Assembly: GCA_002786065.1 (NCBI GenBank)
Contig: NHNY01000001.1
Location: 1,736,001 to 1,800,000 of the forward strand
Reading direction: 5' to 3'
Source: Microcyclospora pomicola
Lineage: Eukaryota; Ascomycota; Dothideomycetes; Capnodiales
Length of the DNA stretch: 64,000 bases
A program made the position numbers and the translations under genes. Under the pieces are notes generated by a model. That model saw only the letters and a list, made by a program, of their open reading frames with translations. It had not been told where the DNA came from and searched no databases. This document shows, piece by piece, positions 44,209-54,975 of the stretch. How positions within the stretch are numbered: position 1 is the first letter of the stretch; each line of letters begins with the position of its first letter.

Positions 44209-46678
44209 ATGAACAACCAGCAATGTTCGTACAGTGTCCCATATACCTCTTTGAACATATCACTCTGACCTTGAGCACTGCATAGTCCCACAATACCCAG
44301 CGCCACCGTATACTTTTGCACCGAACCCATATCCTGCGCAGCAAGCTCCATACCAGTTTCAAGCTCCGCCGCCGCAACAGCAGCATCAGCAACAGCAGCA
44401 GCAGCAACAACACCAACAACACCAACAGCTCATACAACCTCCACAACTCCGCCAGAATCAGCATCAGCATCAACCACCGCAATACCTCCATAACTTTAAC
44501 AACCCTGGTATCCCTCAGCCTCTACCTCCACCACCCTCACGGCGACCGGATACACAAGCATCCCAGACCAATCTTCCACAGGCGAGTACCTCTCGTCCTG
44601 TCCAAAAGAGACGAGGACCTACTCCACGAAGCCAAGCCAATCGTGACCGAACATCCAGAGACAATGCTGTTTCTCGGCGGCAATCGCCGGCTGGCGGGCC
44701 TGGTGCTCCCCCTCCGGAGTCCATCACCCCTGACAATATCGAGGAGGAACTCATGAACGCGCTCCAAGGAGACGGGTCAAACCGCGGCAATCAAGCTATC
44801 GAGGATGATAACGACGATGACGATCAAGATCAAGATGGAGAGATGGATGAAAACGAGCCCATATACAATCTGCCGCCTCCACCTGAAGGCAATTATGCCA
44901 ACGAGGAGGAACTGGAGCAGCAGATGCATGCCTGGTCACTGGGTCATGGTTACGAATGTGTCCGCAGAGCAAGCAAAAAGAACGCGCGTGGTACCGTCTA
45001 CAAACGCTATTATCACTGCAGCAGACATGGAAAGACAGCGCGTACCCCTAGAGTGGAGGATAGTATGCGCAAGCGTGCTAAGCGGAAGACTGGTCGGCTT
45101 GGTTGTCCGATGAGTCTTGCGGCAGTCGCTGTCGATCCAACCAATCCTAATGGCGAGTGGCAGATCCGTCATCGCAAGACTCACCATAATCATCCAGCAG
45201 AGGACGCTGTGACGCTCACAGGCCACCGCCGTAGGGCGAGGGGTGGCGACGTAGAACGGATCATCGACAGTCTATTCGGCATCGGGACACCCACTACACA
45301 GGTGCTCAAATTTCTGCAGAAGAATCACCCAAGTGGATTGTTCACAAGAACCGATGTAGCTAACATGAAGCTGAAGTTCAATAAGTATGGTACATGCGTC
45401 AAGGATGGTCTTCCCGTGCGGACTGTGACTGCTGGTAAAGGAGGAGTCCCTTCCGCTTGCCAGCGATGTCGTCAGAAACGGGTCAAATGTGACAGCGTAC
45501 GTCCCACTTGTGGGACCTGTCTGACTGAGGGAGCAGGATGCGAATATGATCACGAGCCGCAACCTTTTGTAACACCAGACAGTAACGATATGGACCAGTT
45601 CGGGCCGGATGTCAACGAAGCGTCGACTGCAGTGGTTCATCAGGAAGTGAATCAACCGGCACAGCGACGGCCACAGCATGCGCAGGCACGACCGACTCGT
45701 CAAGCAATGCGTTCTAACGAGGATGTCGAACGCGCGCAGCGTATCATGTCAGAGTTCCAGTCGTTTCAGGCTGATCACGTACGTCCGACACGACTTTCAC
45801 TCGAGAGCTCTGTTGTAGAACTGCTCGCCTCAAGCGCTTGTGGCAATGGCGATCTGTACAAGAACGTTCCGACCTTGATGTCAGCTACAGAGTGGCCGGC
45901 GTACAGCAGCATGATGGTAGAAGCGTCCATGAAGGAGAATACTTATGATGTGTTGGTTGGTGCGAAAAACGAACCAACTAATCCCGCCAGTGATTGCGAA
46001 GTCGAGACGTGGAATGAGTACATCAAACAGCTCGCCATTTACAAGCGCCGCAATGATATGCTACTTGCTTCAATCTGGGGTAGTCTGGCGCCGGCGTTCA
46101 AGACACGCGTTGCCAAATGCAAAAGTGCAGCTCAAGCATGGAATCTGGTCGAGGATATGTGCCAGCCTCATGGTAGCGATCAAGCTTTCAGGATGTTCTC
46201 CGAGCTGCAGGGCATCACTTTACAAACCAGCCGTGACCTCAGTGACTATATCCAACGAATCGAACAAGCTTACAGGGATCTAGTACGTGTGAAGATGTAT
46301 CAGCACCAGGCACAGGATTCGATGGGATTCTCATCGAACATCGCCACAAATCCGCGTCAATCCGTGAACGGAAACTTCTCCATTTCCACCATTACTTCTG
46401 GCAGTTCGACTACCAAAAGGAATGCCCGCTTGCTGGCTGATCCGTTCGACGTTTTCCCGGAAGAAAGCCTGTGCTTTCTCTTCTTGACCAATCTGGGACC
46501 ATCCTTCAGACCCTGGGCTGAAACAGTCTGCGCAACAAACAACGTAGGAGGCTTCGGGACCGGTATCAAGGTTGGATTCAAAGATCTCAGTCGGAGGGTG
46601 GTTGAATGGGAGTCCAGCAGACGTCGAGCAAATGCTAGCGGTGTCGATGCAAATAATGGTTATGCCAGAGTTCAATGA
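44209..46678 (+). CDS. FAR1-type + Zn2Cys6 + gag-like fusion protein, probable DNA-binding regulator
   Basis: Two exons: 44209-44224 (16 nt, MNNQQ) and 44286-46678, with a 61-bp intron (GTTCGT, CTGAC branch site, TAG); 802 residues. Without that intron the frame has no ATG before 44753 although coding-like sequence reaches back to 44286. Order: Gln/Pro-rich disordered N-terminus with poly-Gln; acidic patch; FAR1/WRKY-GCM1-like zinc fold (Cys230, Cys250, a GRLGCP turn, His306 and His308 in THHNHP); Zn2Cys6 cluster CQRCRQKRVKC plus CGTCLTEGAGC (residues 397-424, correct spacing); a linker; then ~534-786 resembling the copia-type gag (UBN2) domain (SAAQAWNLVEDM, SDYIQRIEQAYRDL, FLFLTNLGPSFRPW). 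No protease, integrase or reverse transcriptase lies nearby and no terminal repeats were seen, so this looks like a host gene that absorbed transposon-derived domains. Regulatory role inferred. Confidence 0.85.
44375..44428 (+). repeat. CAG/CAA tract (poly-Gln/His)
   Basis: Imperfect CAG, CAA and CAC/CAT codons encode a Gln/His run near the N-terminus of the fusion regulator, typical of activation or assembly regions; length variation between strains is likely. Confidence 0.9.
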
Positions 46679-47036
46679 ATTTCGTCATGGCGAAGGCTTG
46701 AATCGCCACAGCCGGAAATTTTTTATCATTCCTGCCTCATGTTCCTCACCACAAAATTGCGTAGTTTGAGAGACGATACACATACGTGAGATATATGGAT
46801 GTGTATATGTGTTTGCAGTATGCATGTGTAAGCTCAGATCAAGAGGTCTCACGTGACGTGTCAACAAAAGCGTTCCGATTGGCTGGCTGCCGTCTAGCTT
46901 TTGGGTGCTCCTTCTCGGGATCGAAGACATCACCAAACATCTTCATCTTCACACGCGCCGTCCGCAAGACAACCACAACACCTGCCATCAATTGCTGCTG
47001 CCTCAAGCGCTGAGGCACGCCGATTGATCCTCCACG
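46679..47036. promoter_or_regulatory. cytochrome c1 promoter with CCAAT and CACGTG boxes
   Basis: A CCAAT box on the minus strand (ATTGG, 46878-46882) lies 155 bp before the CYT1 ATG, as expected for a HAP-complex-controlled respiratory gene. A CACGTGACGTG word sits about 25 bp further upstream. Motif reading only. Confidence 0.5.
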
Positions 47037-48279
47037 ATGCTCAGCCGTGCGAGTCTGCGAGCCACCCGCGCTCTGGCCTCGGCGAAGAGCGCGGCTCCGA
47101 AGACTGCCAAGGTATGTTGAGATACACCGGGTGTGTTGGGCGTGGGAGGAAAAAGGCGTTAAACATGTCGGATATGAGCTTCGAGGTGTAATGAAGGGTT
47201 GTGAGTGATATGGAGGCTGACGGGCATGTTTCCACAGCGCAATGCTTCTTCCCAAAGCTCTTCCGAGGGCGCAGCCTGGACAAACACTGCTCTCCTCGGC
47301 TCCTCTTCTGCCCTCGCCGTTGGATCAGTCGCATGGTACTACCATCAGTTCGGCCGACCGGCTCAGGCTATGACGCCTGCTGAGGAAGGGTAAGCATATT
47401 CCAGTCTCTGACCTTGGTGCCAAGCTTCGACCGGGAGACATCTGACATGTTCTCTCCACAGTCTCCACGCCACCAAATACCCTTGGGAACACTCGAAGCT
47501 ACACAAGACCTTCGACCATGGCGCGCTTCGCCGTGGCTTCCAAGTCTACCGTGAGGTCTGCGCTGCTTGCCACTCGCTCAGCCGTATCCCATACCGCAAC
47601 GCAGTCGGTAACTTCATGACGGTCGATGAGGCTAAGGCCCTGGCCGAAGAGAACGAGTACGACACTGAGCCGAATGACGAGGGCGAGATTGAGAAGCGTC
47701 CAGGCAAGCTCTCTGACTACCTTCCGTCTCCCTACAAGAACGACGAGGCTGCACGTGCCGCGAACAACGGTGCGTTGCCTCCGGATCTTTCGCTCATGGT
47801 CAAGGCTCGCCACGGCGGTTGCGATTACATCTTCTCGCTATTGACTGGATACCCCGAGGAGCCGCCAGCAGGTGCTGTCGTGCAGGAGGGACTGAACTTC
47901 AACCCCTACTTCCCTGGTACCGGTATTGCCATGGCTCGTGTGCTTTTCGATGGCCTTGTCGAGTACGACGATGGAACCCCAGCCACGACTTCGCAAATGG
48001 CCAAGGATGTTGTCGAGTTCTTGAATTGGACTGCTGAGCCTGAGATGGACGACCGCAAGCGCATGGGCTGGAAGGTCATGGCTGTCGGAAGTGTGCTTTT
48101 CGCCATCAGCGTATGGGTCAAGAGGTATGTCACAAACTTCACGCTGGCCAATGTAGATCACAGTCTTGACTAACAACTCTACCAACAGATACAAGTGGTC
48201 CAACATCAAGACTCGCCGTCTCTTATACAACCCACCCGTCGCCGACAAACGCACCCCTGCTCAGGTTCACCGAAGATAG
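47037..48279 (+). CDS. CYT1: cytochrome c1, complex III heme protein
   Basis: Four exons: 47037-47111, 47238-47389, 47462-48124 and 48189-48279, all phases matching, 326 residues. It carries electrons from the Rieske protein to cytochrome c in the mitochondrial bc1 complex. The N-terminus (MLSRASLRATRALASAKSAA) is a mitochondrial presequence, followed by a hydrophobic sorting stretch (TALLGSSSALAVGSVAWYY). The covalent heme site is VCAACHS (Cys109, Cys112, His113); the Met ligand is in TGIAMARVLFDG. Other landmarks are KYPWEHSKLHKTFDHGALRR, ARHGGCDYIFSLLTGY and GLNFNPYFPG. The C-terminal anchor WKVMAVGSVLFAISVWVKR ends in exon 3, and the matrix tail KWSNIKTRRLLYNPP in exon 4. Confidence 0.97.
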
Positions 48280-49191
48280 ACTGCAGGACATGAAAAGAAG
48301 CATGAGGCGCTGGTAAGAAAGTGGGGATAAAGAGATGCGAGAAAAGGTTTTTGAAACGCCGATTCGGCATTGTATAGCGGCGGCAGTAGCAAGTCCTCCT
48401 TTGCGTTGTGTCTTGTTACTATTATCTCCACAGCGCAGCCGGCTCTTGTGGGAATATGCGCATCATATATTTTCCTCGTGTATCAAAGATCAGTGTTCTA
48501 CCACATGTTTGATCGTGCTGACTCGCTTCATAGCTCCATCAAGCGTGTGCGGTCCGAGCATTATCAAAAATTGTTGCATGACTTCTTGTGCCCCAAGCAA
48601 TTATACCTTAAGGTAGGTAAGGTAGAGACCTATCTCCCCGTAGCGTCCTTGCACGATTCTCTATACTTTCTGTATAAGGTCCGGGTGCTGCAAGTAGCGA
48701 GGTTGTAAAGAGTCACTACAGCACAACCTTCTTGTAACGGTAAAGGCTATAATGATGACCTTGCCGTAGTGACGGGATGGATTGCTCATCTCCCGATCGA
48801 TCATACCGCAAAATATCACGGATTCCTCGCTATGGTACCTCAGCTACGTAACGATCATTATCACTGCTACACCAAAGGATCGCTATAGTCGAAGTCGGAA
48901 CGTCCTCAAAGTAGCAGTACTAAGCCTGATTGGGGGTTGTGTATGCTGGCTTGAAAGCCGCCTGTCCCGCCCTTGACTTCATCCTTCCCGAGGCGGTCGT
49001 TATAGCGAGGCTGTGCTGATAGTAGGAATGTACATCAACATAGCCCAGCCGCTCCATACGTCATCTGAAATATGACGTGGATCGTCATTGGGGACATGTT
49101 AAGATATAGCGAGCGTGCTTTCCTTTTACCTACAACCTCTGCATAAACACGCTACAGTACTTTCGCGTCGATTACCTTTTCTAGCGACAAC
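48280..49191. other. intergenic region
   Basis: CYT1 3' region and promoter of the small membrane-protein gene. An AAGGTAGGTAAGGTAG repeat lies at ~48609-48624. ORFs at 48335-48708 show no motif. Confidence 0.45.
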
Positions 49192-49600
49192 ATGGAAAAA
49201 CAGACGAATAACGCCTCTGCGCTCGATGGAGCAGACGAGGAAGGAGGTGAGGCTACCTAGACTACATATCCCTCAGCTTCTAAATGCTCTACTGAATACA
49301 GCCTGCTTGCACTGTACACACCAAATTAACTCATGCTATGTAGGTATAGACCGGCAGTCTCAGCCTCCCACCAAGCCCAATGCCACCTGGCGAGAAGTTG
49401 TGGTCTGGCTCCTTTTTACTTTCTTGGCGCGCATTCTGTTCGTACTGGTAGGGATTTACGCTCTCGATCGGACCGTGTATCAGCGATCGATCAATATAGA
49501 CGACATGCCATGGTGGCATCTGTTCGGCGTCTTCGGCTTCGCGCAATTGGGTGCCGATGGATTGTGGTACTTGGTACGCGGACAGTCATCGCCTCCTTAG
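49192..49600 (+). CDS. small membrane protein, 103 residues
   Basis: Two exons, 49192-49246 and 49344-49600, with a 97-bp intron (donor GTGAGG, acceptor ATGTAG), phases matching. The protein starts MEKQTNNASALDGADEEGG, then a polar QPPTKPNATWREV linker, one clear membrane helix (VVVWLLFTFLARILFVLVGI) and a second weaker hydrophobic segment (WWHLFGVFGFAQLGADGLWY), ending VRGQSSPP. It could be an organelle or ER small protein. The intron removes in-frame stops and lets a conserved-looking N-terminus join the helix, which supports it as a real gene. Family not recognised. Confidence 0.65.
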
Positions 49601-49639
49601 CCTGGCGTTCATGTGCGATCAAAATGTGGGCGCTTTACG

Positions 49640-50115
49640 AGTTCTCTGGTTCGAGGACGCGACGGTCGCACTGGAAGCATGAGTGAAGTGTAGTCAGAAG
49701 CGGTTCCGACATCTTGTCGGGCTTTGACGAAGTAAAGCGACACTTGGAATGCTGCGGATCGGAGGCTCGGAGGATGACTTGATTAATTACCTAGCTTCAA
49801 TGTCTGCTTTGATCGTAACATGGACTATGGAGAAGTGACGCACTGGGATGTCCACATGCGTGTCCAATGGCTCCTGTTGATGGACAATAACAGAAAGATT
49901 ATATCAGCTCGATCACGGAAAGTCGGCGTGGGGTGAACATCGTACAAACGCTTCTTCGAGATAAAAGGCATCCAGGGATGAACATGGTCGAGAAACCTGC
50001 TTGCAATGTGGTACACTTGTGTCAAGTCTTCTGCCAAAGACGAGATTTGCTCAGAGACCGACACAGGAGCTGCCAGCGTTTCTACTTGTCCATGCCGGAA
50101 TATATATGGTCTCAA
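49640..50115 (-). pseudogene. fragment of a fungal-specific transcription factor
   Basis: A minus-strand ORF at 50115-49825 carries the start of a Fungal_trans regulatory domain: HVHPWMPFISKKRLYD then RADIIFLLLSINR, matching the usual pattern (HTWMPIISKKRLYE ... RADVALLLLCM). After this the frame loses similarity; a weak echo of the next block (AAFQVSLYFVKARQD) occurs in another frame near 49720. No Zn2Cys6 cluster or upstream exon was found towards 51.6 kb. It is best read as a truncated, decayed copy of a Zn2Cys6 regulator. Confidence 0.6.
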
Positions 50116-51643
50116 AAAATTGCATTATTGTTGTGTTAATTGACTGAAACCTAGGCAAGATCAGGTAGTAGAACCGTTCGCATCAGATTCCAACAATTGT
50201 TACACGGAATGTCAGCCTAATGGCTGCTGTGCGGCCTTGCCATTATTGTGCGCCTAAAATCGATCTTCCTCAGATATGTCTGCGTACCTATAAGGTACGA
50301 TACCCATGCCGCAGCAATCCTCAACACTCTGCCATGATCGGCATGCCGCATCTCCCGTGCCTTTAGATGTACTGCTTATCAGCAATGACCAAACAGCGTC
50401 TCACCGATGCTGTACATCTACACGTAGCAGAGCAAGGGGACCACGAATCAACTCGTGTACGGCTATCATTGAAGGATCCGGTGAGGCGGGCCAGCCTTGT
50501 ATGCAGCTTACATACATGTACCTCAAGGTTGTCGGCGGGTTCAACCAACGCTCCTCCCATACCGCCAGCAGGGTACATGTCGGTAGACAGCATGTATTCT
50601 GCTGACGGGAGGCCTGAGGTGAACGCCATCAGCCGCTAGAATGCCAACTTGGAGGTCTTGCACTGGAATCTGTATGCCTGATACGGCTAGCGGCCAATCG
50701 ACACGTTGCCGGTGATGAAACGTGCAAACCTCATGCGTACAAAACGCTTGCACGCGAGGTAAAGTGGTATTCAGCGTATGTGTAAGGTAGGCCCATGCCT
50801 CAAGCATTGGGTGCTTTCGGACCGTTGCCATGCATTTCTTCCGACCAGTGATCACTCGTATCTTCCAAACTTGCTCCTCGTCCATTTCAGCTCCTGCACT
50901 CCATCCCAACTCCTACCTCGCTACCACACTTCGGACGAAATGCTTACGCTACTCTAACGTGGTTGCTGTGCATCCTATTCGATTATGCACGGTACAAAAA
51001 GGCGTTCAGTGTGCAGTCCTTCTCAAGGCGACGTACAACTTCGTTTTTCAGCTCAACCTTTAGAGTACAGTACTCGTTTCGGAACAGAGAAGGTGGAGTC
51101 GAACCACGAATCTGCGCCCCGGGAAGGCTCCCACCAATGCTGCATATACCTCAGTCCTTTCGCTTTCAATTCGTTTCCTTCGTTACCGTCAGCTTCGCAT
51201 ACATGCGGGAAAGCATGTAAGGGAGCGTCGATCGGTAAGGTAGCATTGTAAGGCCGTTAACAGGGATGGAGCTGACTGCATTCTGGCTGAAGACTGGTTG
51301 TCACTGCTCCAAGCCCTCGAATCCTCCCATATACTCATCTCGAGTGATAGATGAATCCCTAATGTAACAACAGATGAGCCGGCTGAGACTCAGGCCGCAG
51401 CTACTCAGGATTTTGATGCGTACCGAAGAACCTCGTGACTGTGAACGGACAAGGACTCTCAGATATTAACAATAATACTTAATGACGGACTTCCTGATTG
51501 ACGGAATCCTGCGATCAGCAAAGGAAGTCACGGTCGGGCTGGACGGGGTCCGGCGGTAGTCCCAAGCATAAGGACTTGTATGTTGTAAGGTAGTCTTGGA
51601 TTGGTCCCATGCGATCAAACATACACTGCTAAACGTCGATATC
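50116..51643. other. intergenic region, no gene seen
   Basis: Short ORFs on both strands without motifs (50306-50639, 50541-50909, 50963-51251). AAGGTAG words occur at ~51236 and ~51588. The last part should hold the bZIP promoter. Confidence 0.45.
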
Positions 51644-52877
51644 ATGAACTGGACATCTCAAGCTAGCCCGCCATCCGACGGCCATTCGAGTTGTTCAGAA
51701 GCCACCTCTTGGGCGATAACGTCATCTTTATCCAAGGCATCACGCGGATCACGACAACGTGGCCGCGGTAGCACACGGAAGCACGTGGAGTCTGCTCCAT
51801 CGTGCACCAACTCGGACTCTGCTTCACCGATGCAGAAGCGTAGGCAGCAAGTCTACCAAGCGCAAAGGTACGTCCACATATGCCTAGCCTCGCATCCATA
51901 GCTTCTTGCTCATGTCATGTCAGGCGGCATCGCGAACGCAAAGTTGAATATCTGAAGTCTCTCGAAGAAGAAGTCGCACGCCTTCGACAGCTCGACACCC
52001 TGGTCAACAGCCAGAGAGACCTGCTGGTATGTCAGAGTCGTGCCTTTCGCCAATACTTTGCAGCACAATCCGACACCGTATTGGAGAAGCTGTCGCCAAG
52101 CGCTAATTCCGCCTCATCTGCACTCAGCTCTCTTAGAAGTGCGAGCGTCGATATCGGCTATGACGAAAGCATCGACAAGGAGCAGAAATTTTCCAACCTC
52201 GGTGATGTCGATGACTTCGTCCAGACCATCTGCAACGACGGCCAGACCATCACCAACATTTGTCCGCCAGCAATGTCACAGAGCAGCAACCTGGCGGCTC
52301 TCAATTTTATCCTCGCCTTGGAATGGCCATGCAGAGACCATCATCCCCAAGAGAGGATCAATCCTTTGACGATTGACCCAAGCGTCCAATCCTCTCAATC
52401 CGTCGACTTAAACCACCTGCATGGCCACAGTATGACCATGACGGCGGCAGTATACCGAAGCTTACCTCCGCCGGCATACTATCCTGTAGGCAGTAGCGCT
52501 ACATTGTTGGCCTCGTCGGCTGGACTAGAAGATCCATACACAGCAGCGTGCTACCTCGATGACTCGGAAATCGATAAGTAGGTCTTTTGTCGTGATCCCA
52601 CCATTGACACGTGGAGTTGAAAGCTAAAAGTTCGCAAAGGTTGGTCCGCTTGAGCGAACAACTGCAGTTGCATGACGCATTGACCACCCCGGCTCAAGCG
52701 TACTCGTACGTGAAGAAGATTGCACTCTCGGATGCGCAGTTACTGGCTTGCTTACGTGCCATCGAACCGGCTCTCACGTGTGCGGTCAGTTGTCTTGGGT
52801 TTGGAGCTACCGTTCCTACTGCCTTCTTTCTAGAGCAAGTGCAGCCGTTCACGCACGCTGTTAGTCGTTCAGAATGA
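51644..52877 (+). CDS. bZIP transcription factor
   Basis: Three exons: 51644-51867, 51924-52577 and 52631-52877, with 56- and 53-bp GT-AG introns, 374 residues. The basic region spans the first splice (QKRRQQVYQAQR joined to RHRERKVEYL) and runs into the zipper (LKSLEEEVARLRQL then LVNSQRDLLVCQSRAF). The pattern QxxYxAQRRHRERK is of the fungal Yap-like/AP-1-related type with a Gln replacing the first Asn; no Cys-rich redox domains are evident. A Ser/Thr-rich N-terminus precedes it. Exon 2 ends in SEID at a GTAGGT donor; exon 3 adds NSQRLVRLSEQLQLHDALTT and a helical tail. Exon 3 is the less certain part; if not used, the protein stops at 52581. It converges on the GST gene. Confidence 0.8.
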
Positions 52878-53009
52878 GAGGGCTGAGCGATATGCACATC
52901 AGAACGATTAGAATCGGCATTGGGTCTTAGCTATAGAATTCCGTGAATCTGCTGCTATACTCCACTCGCCCAGCGACCAGTCTAGTGCCATGATTCCCCT
53001 TCGATGCAA

Positions 53010-53815
53010 CTATGGTGGAAGACCATGTTCGACGCGCGCTTTCGACATACGATCCTTGATAGCACGCACTTCACTCCTCTCGTCGAGCTTCTTGATCCAC
53101 GCCGTGTAGTGCGGGTAATCTTTAGCGATGCTCTCCAATTTTCCCTGCTCCTTGAGCACGCCCTCGCCAACGGTGGCCCAAGAGACGAAGGAAAGATCGG
53201 CGTAGGTCGCCTTGTCTCCGACGAGCCACCCGCTGCCGTTACGTTGCAGGCCGAGATCAAGCACCCCGATGACACGCACGATCTCGTCCACGTAGCGTTT
53301 AATGGCCGATGGCAGCTTCTCCGGGTGGAAGCGGGCGAACCAAGTCGCTTGACCGAAGTATGGGCCCTGGCCTAGGAAGTGGACAAAGTCAGTCAGACTG
53401 CAGGCGGGGTTCAGCGAGTCCGATCAACATACCTGAGATCTGGAAGGCTAGCCATTGCTGTGCTTCGTACTTTTGCGGCGAAGTGCTGTAGGAGATGGCG
53501 CCATCCTTGTCGTACATGTCGACCAGGTACTGGATGATGGCCCCAGACTGTTCGGAGGGGTGAACATCAGCAAGCAGATCTTGGAGGCGAAAGTATAGGT
53601 CCACGAACCTCCCACAGAACAACATCCGTGTTGGGGTCTTGAATGGTCGGCAAACGACCATTAGGAGTCAGCTTGAGGTAGGACTCAGTCTTGGTCTCGT
53701 TCAACTCCAAGAAGTTGACCTTGTACGGGAGTTTAAGGGCGTCCATGACCATGGCGACCTTCCACGGGTTGGGAGCACCCCAGTGTCCCCAGAGTTCGAT
53801 CGGTTTGAGAGACAT
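53010..53815 (-). CDS. glutathione S-transferase, Ure2-like
   Basis: Three exons: 53815-53609, 53547-53433 and 53371-53010, with two 61-bp introns and matching phases, 227 residues. The thioredoxin-like domain starts IELWGHWGAPNPWKVAMVMD and includes NGRLPTIQDPNTDVVLWESG (the Glu-Ser glutathione contact formed across the first splice). The helical domain has AQQWLAFQISGQGPYFGQAT, WFARFHPEKLPSAIKRYVDE and GDKATYADLSFVSW. This pattern is typical of fungal Ure2p/nu-class GSTs, which conjugate glutathione or reduce disulfides and peroxides. An in-frame upstream ATG at 53908 would add ~31 residues (TIASRFPCLLRLSQP...) free of acidic residues and rich in Ser/Thr/Arg, possibly a mitochondrial presequence. 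Confidence 0.95.
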
Positions 53816-54975
53816 TGTCGCGAGCTTGTAGGTGGTTGATGCGTAAGTGGATGAGGAAATGGGTTGCGAGAGTCGAAGAAGACAAGGAAATCGTGAGGCT
53901 ATAGTCATTGGTGCTTTGCAGGACACAGGTGCACTTCACATGTGCTCGGCGTCGTTCCTGGCCGTGACCAAGAGCTCAAGTGGGCGGATCTCTAATCCGG
54001 CTTTAGGGGACCTATCTCCGCCCAGACACTCATCATGATCTGCGTCGACGTACGATTTGCGAGGTGATTTGGAAACATGCATACCCTGTCTAGGATTGCT
54101 GGCGATTGAACATTGTTGGATTCGTTGATCGGCGCTTACATGGACTGCATGTGGTAGTTCTATTCTAGTAAGCGGGAAAGCTTTGGAAGGTTCACGCTAG
54201 GGTTCGAGCGCTTGGTGATGGTGGGTGGCAAGTATTTGTGCTTCCGTGTCCATTCTGATCAGCATGCAACACTTCCGAGTTGGTATACTCACAGTCACGC
54301 AATCAAGTCAGCACTGGGGGCCATGATAATTCCCAACACCTTGCCACATGCTACACCTTGTTGTAACGAGTTGTGCCGAGCTGCACTTCTCAAACCAATC
54401 CTCGTGTCTCGTTCACTAGACCTCTTGAGCGGCAAATCAACCACTTGCTGGGAGTTTAGGCTTTCTCAGAGCCTCGCTACTAGGCGCGTCCAATTCGTCC
54501 ACGGACCTGGGGCCGAACCTCAGCGAGCCTGACGAGGCTTGTGCTCGCTAAGCTTTGCTAGAAAGGCGTCGGCTCAAGAATTCAGGATGCCCCACACATG
54601 GCATCAGCCACGTGGGTTATAGACATGTGGCAGATATTCCACGACATTAGACGTCAGGTTCAGAGTCTGGCGGACGGAATTCGCTCTACTACATATCTAA
54701 GTACCGGTCTGACTCTCGACACCCCAGATCAGGCCCTCATAACCTTGTATGGTACGTAAGGTCCTGGTCTTTTCCTTCCCAATGCAGCGACTATTGTCTA
54801 GGTCGCCGTGGCCTGGGCTTGCATAGCAGAGATCGCATGGCTTTGTTGGGCGGCGATATCTTCTGGCGTGAGAAGCTGCATATATGGATTTTTGATGGGT
54901 ATGGGAGTGGCTTCGACTGCACGCTTGTCATTCGGACCAACACCGGAAGCAGCGTATGGAGCAAAAGTCGGCACC
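53816..54975. other. intergenic region with possible 3' coding tail of the next gene
   Basis: Mostly the GST promoter side and empty sequence. 54798-54975 on the minus strand stays open in a frame different from the main haloperoxidase ORF and reads protein-like (ASATVTYEVPTFAPYAASG, later LLTPEDIAAQQSHAISAMQ), so the haloperoxidase may extend to 54798. Confidence 0.4.

Noticed and set aside
44316-44756. 146-codon plus-strand ORF overlapping the fusion gene
   Set aside because: It is the shifted reading of the CAG/CAA tract and Pro-rich region; the true frame continues into the FAR1/Zn2Cys6 protein.
44209-46678. Reading the gag-like region as part of an LTR retrotransposon
   Set aside because: No terminal repeats, no pol region within several kb, and the domain is fused in frame to two DNA-binding domains with a host-type intron.
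51080-51140. Sequence on the minus strand resembling a tRNA T-arm (GTGGTTCGACTCCAC)
   Set aside because: One stem pair fails, no matching acceptor stem, D-arm or 7-base anticodon loop was found at the right distances.
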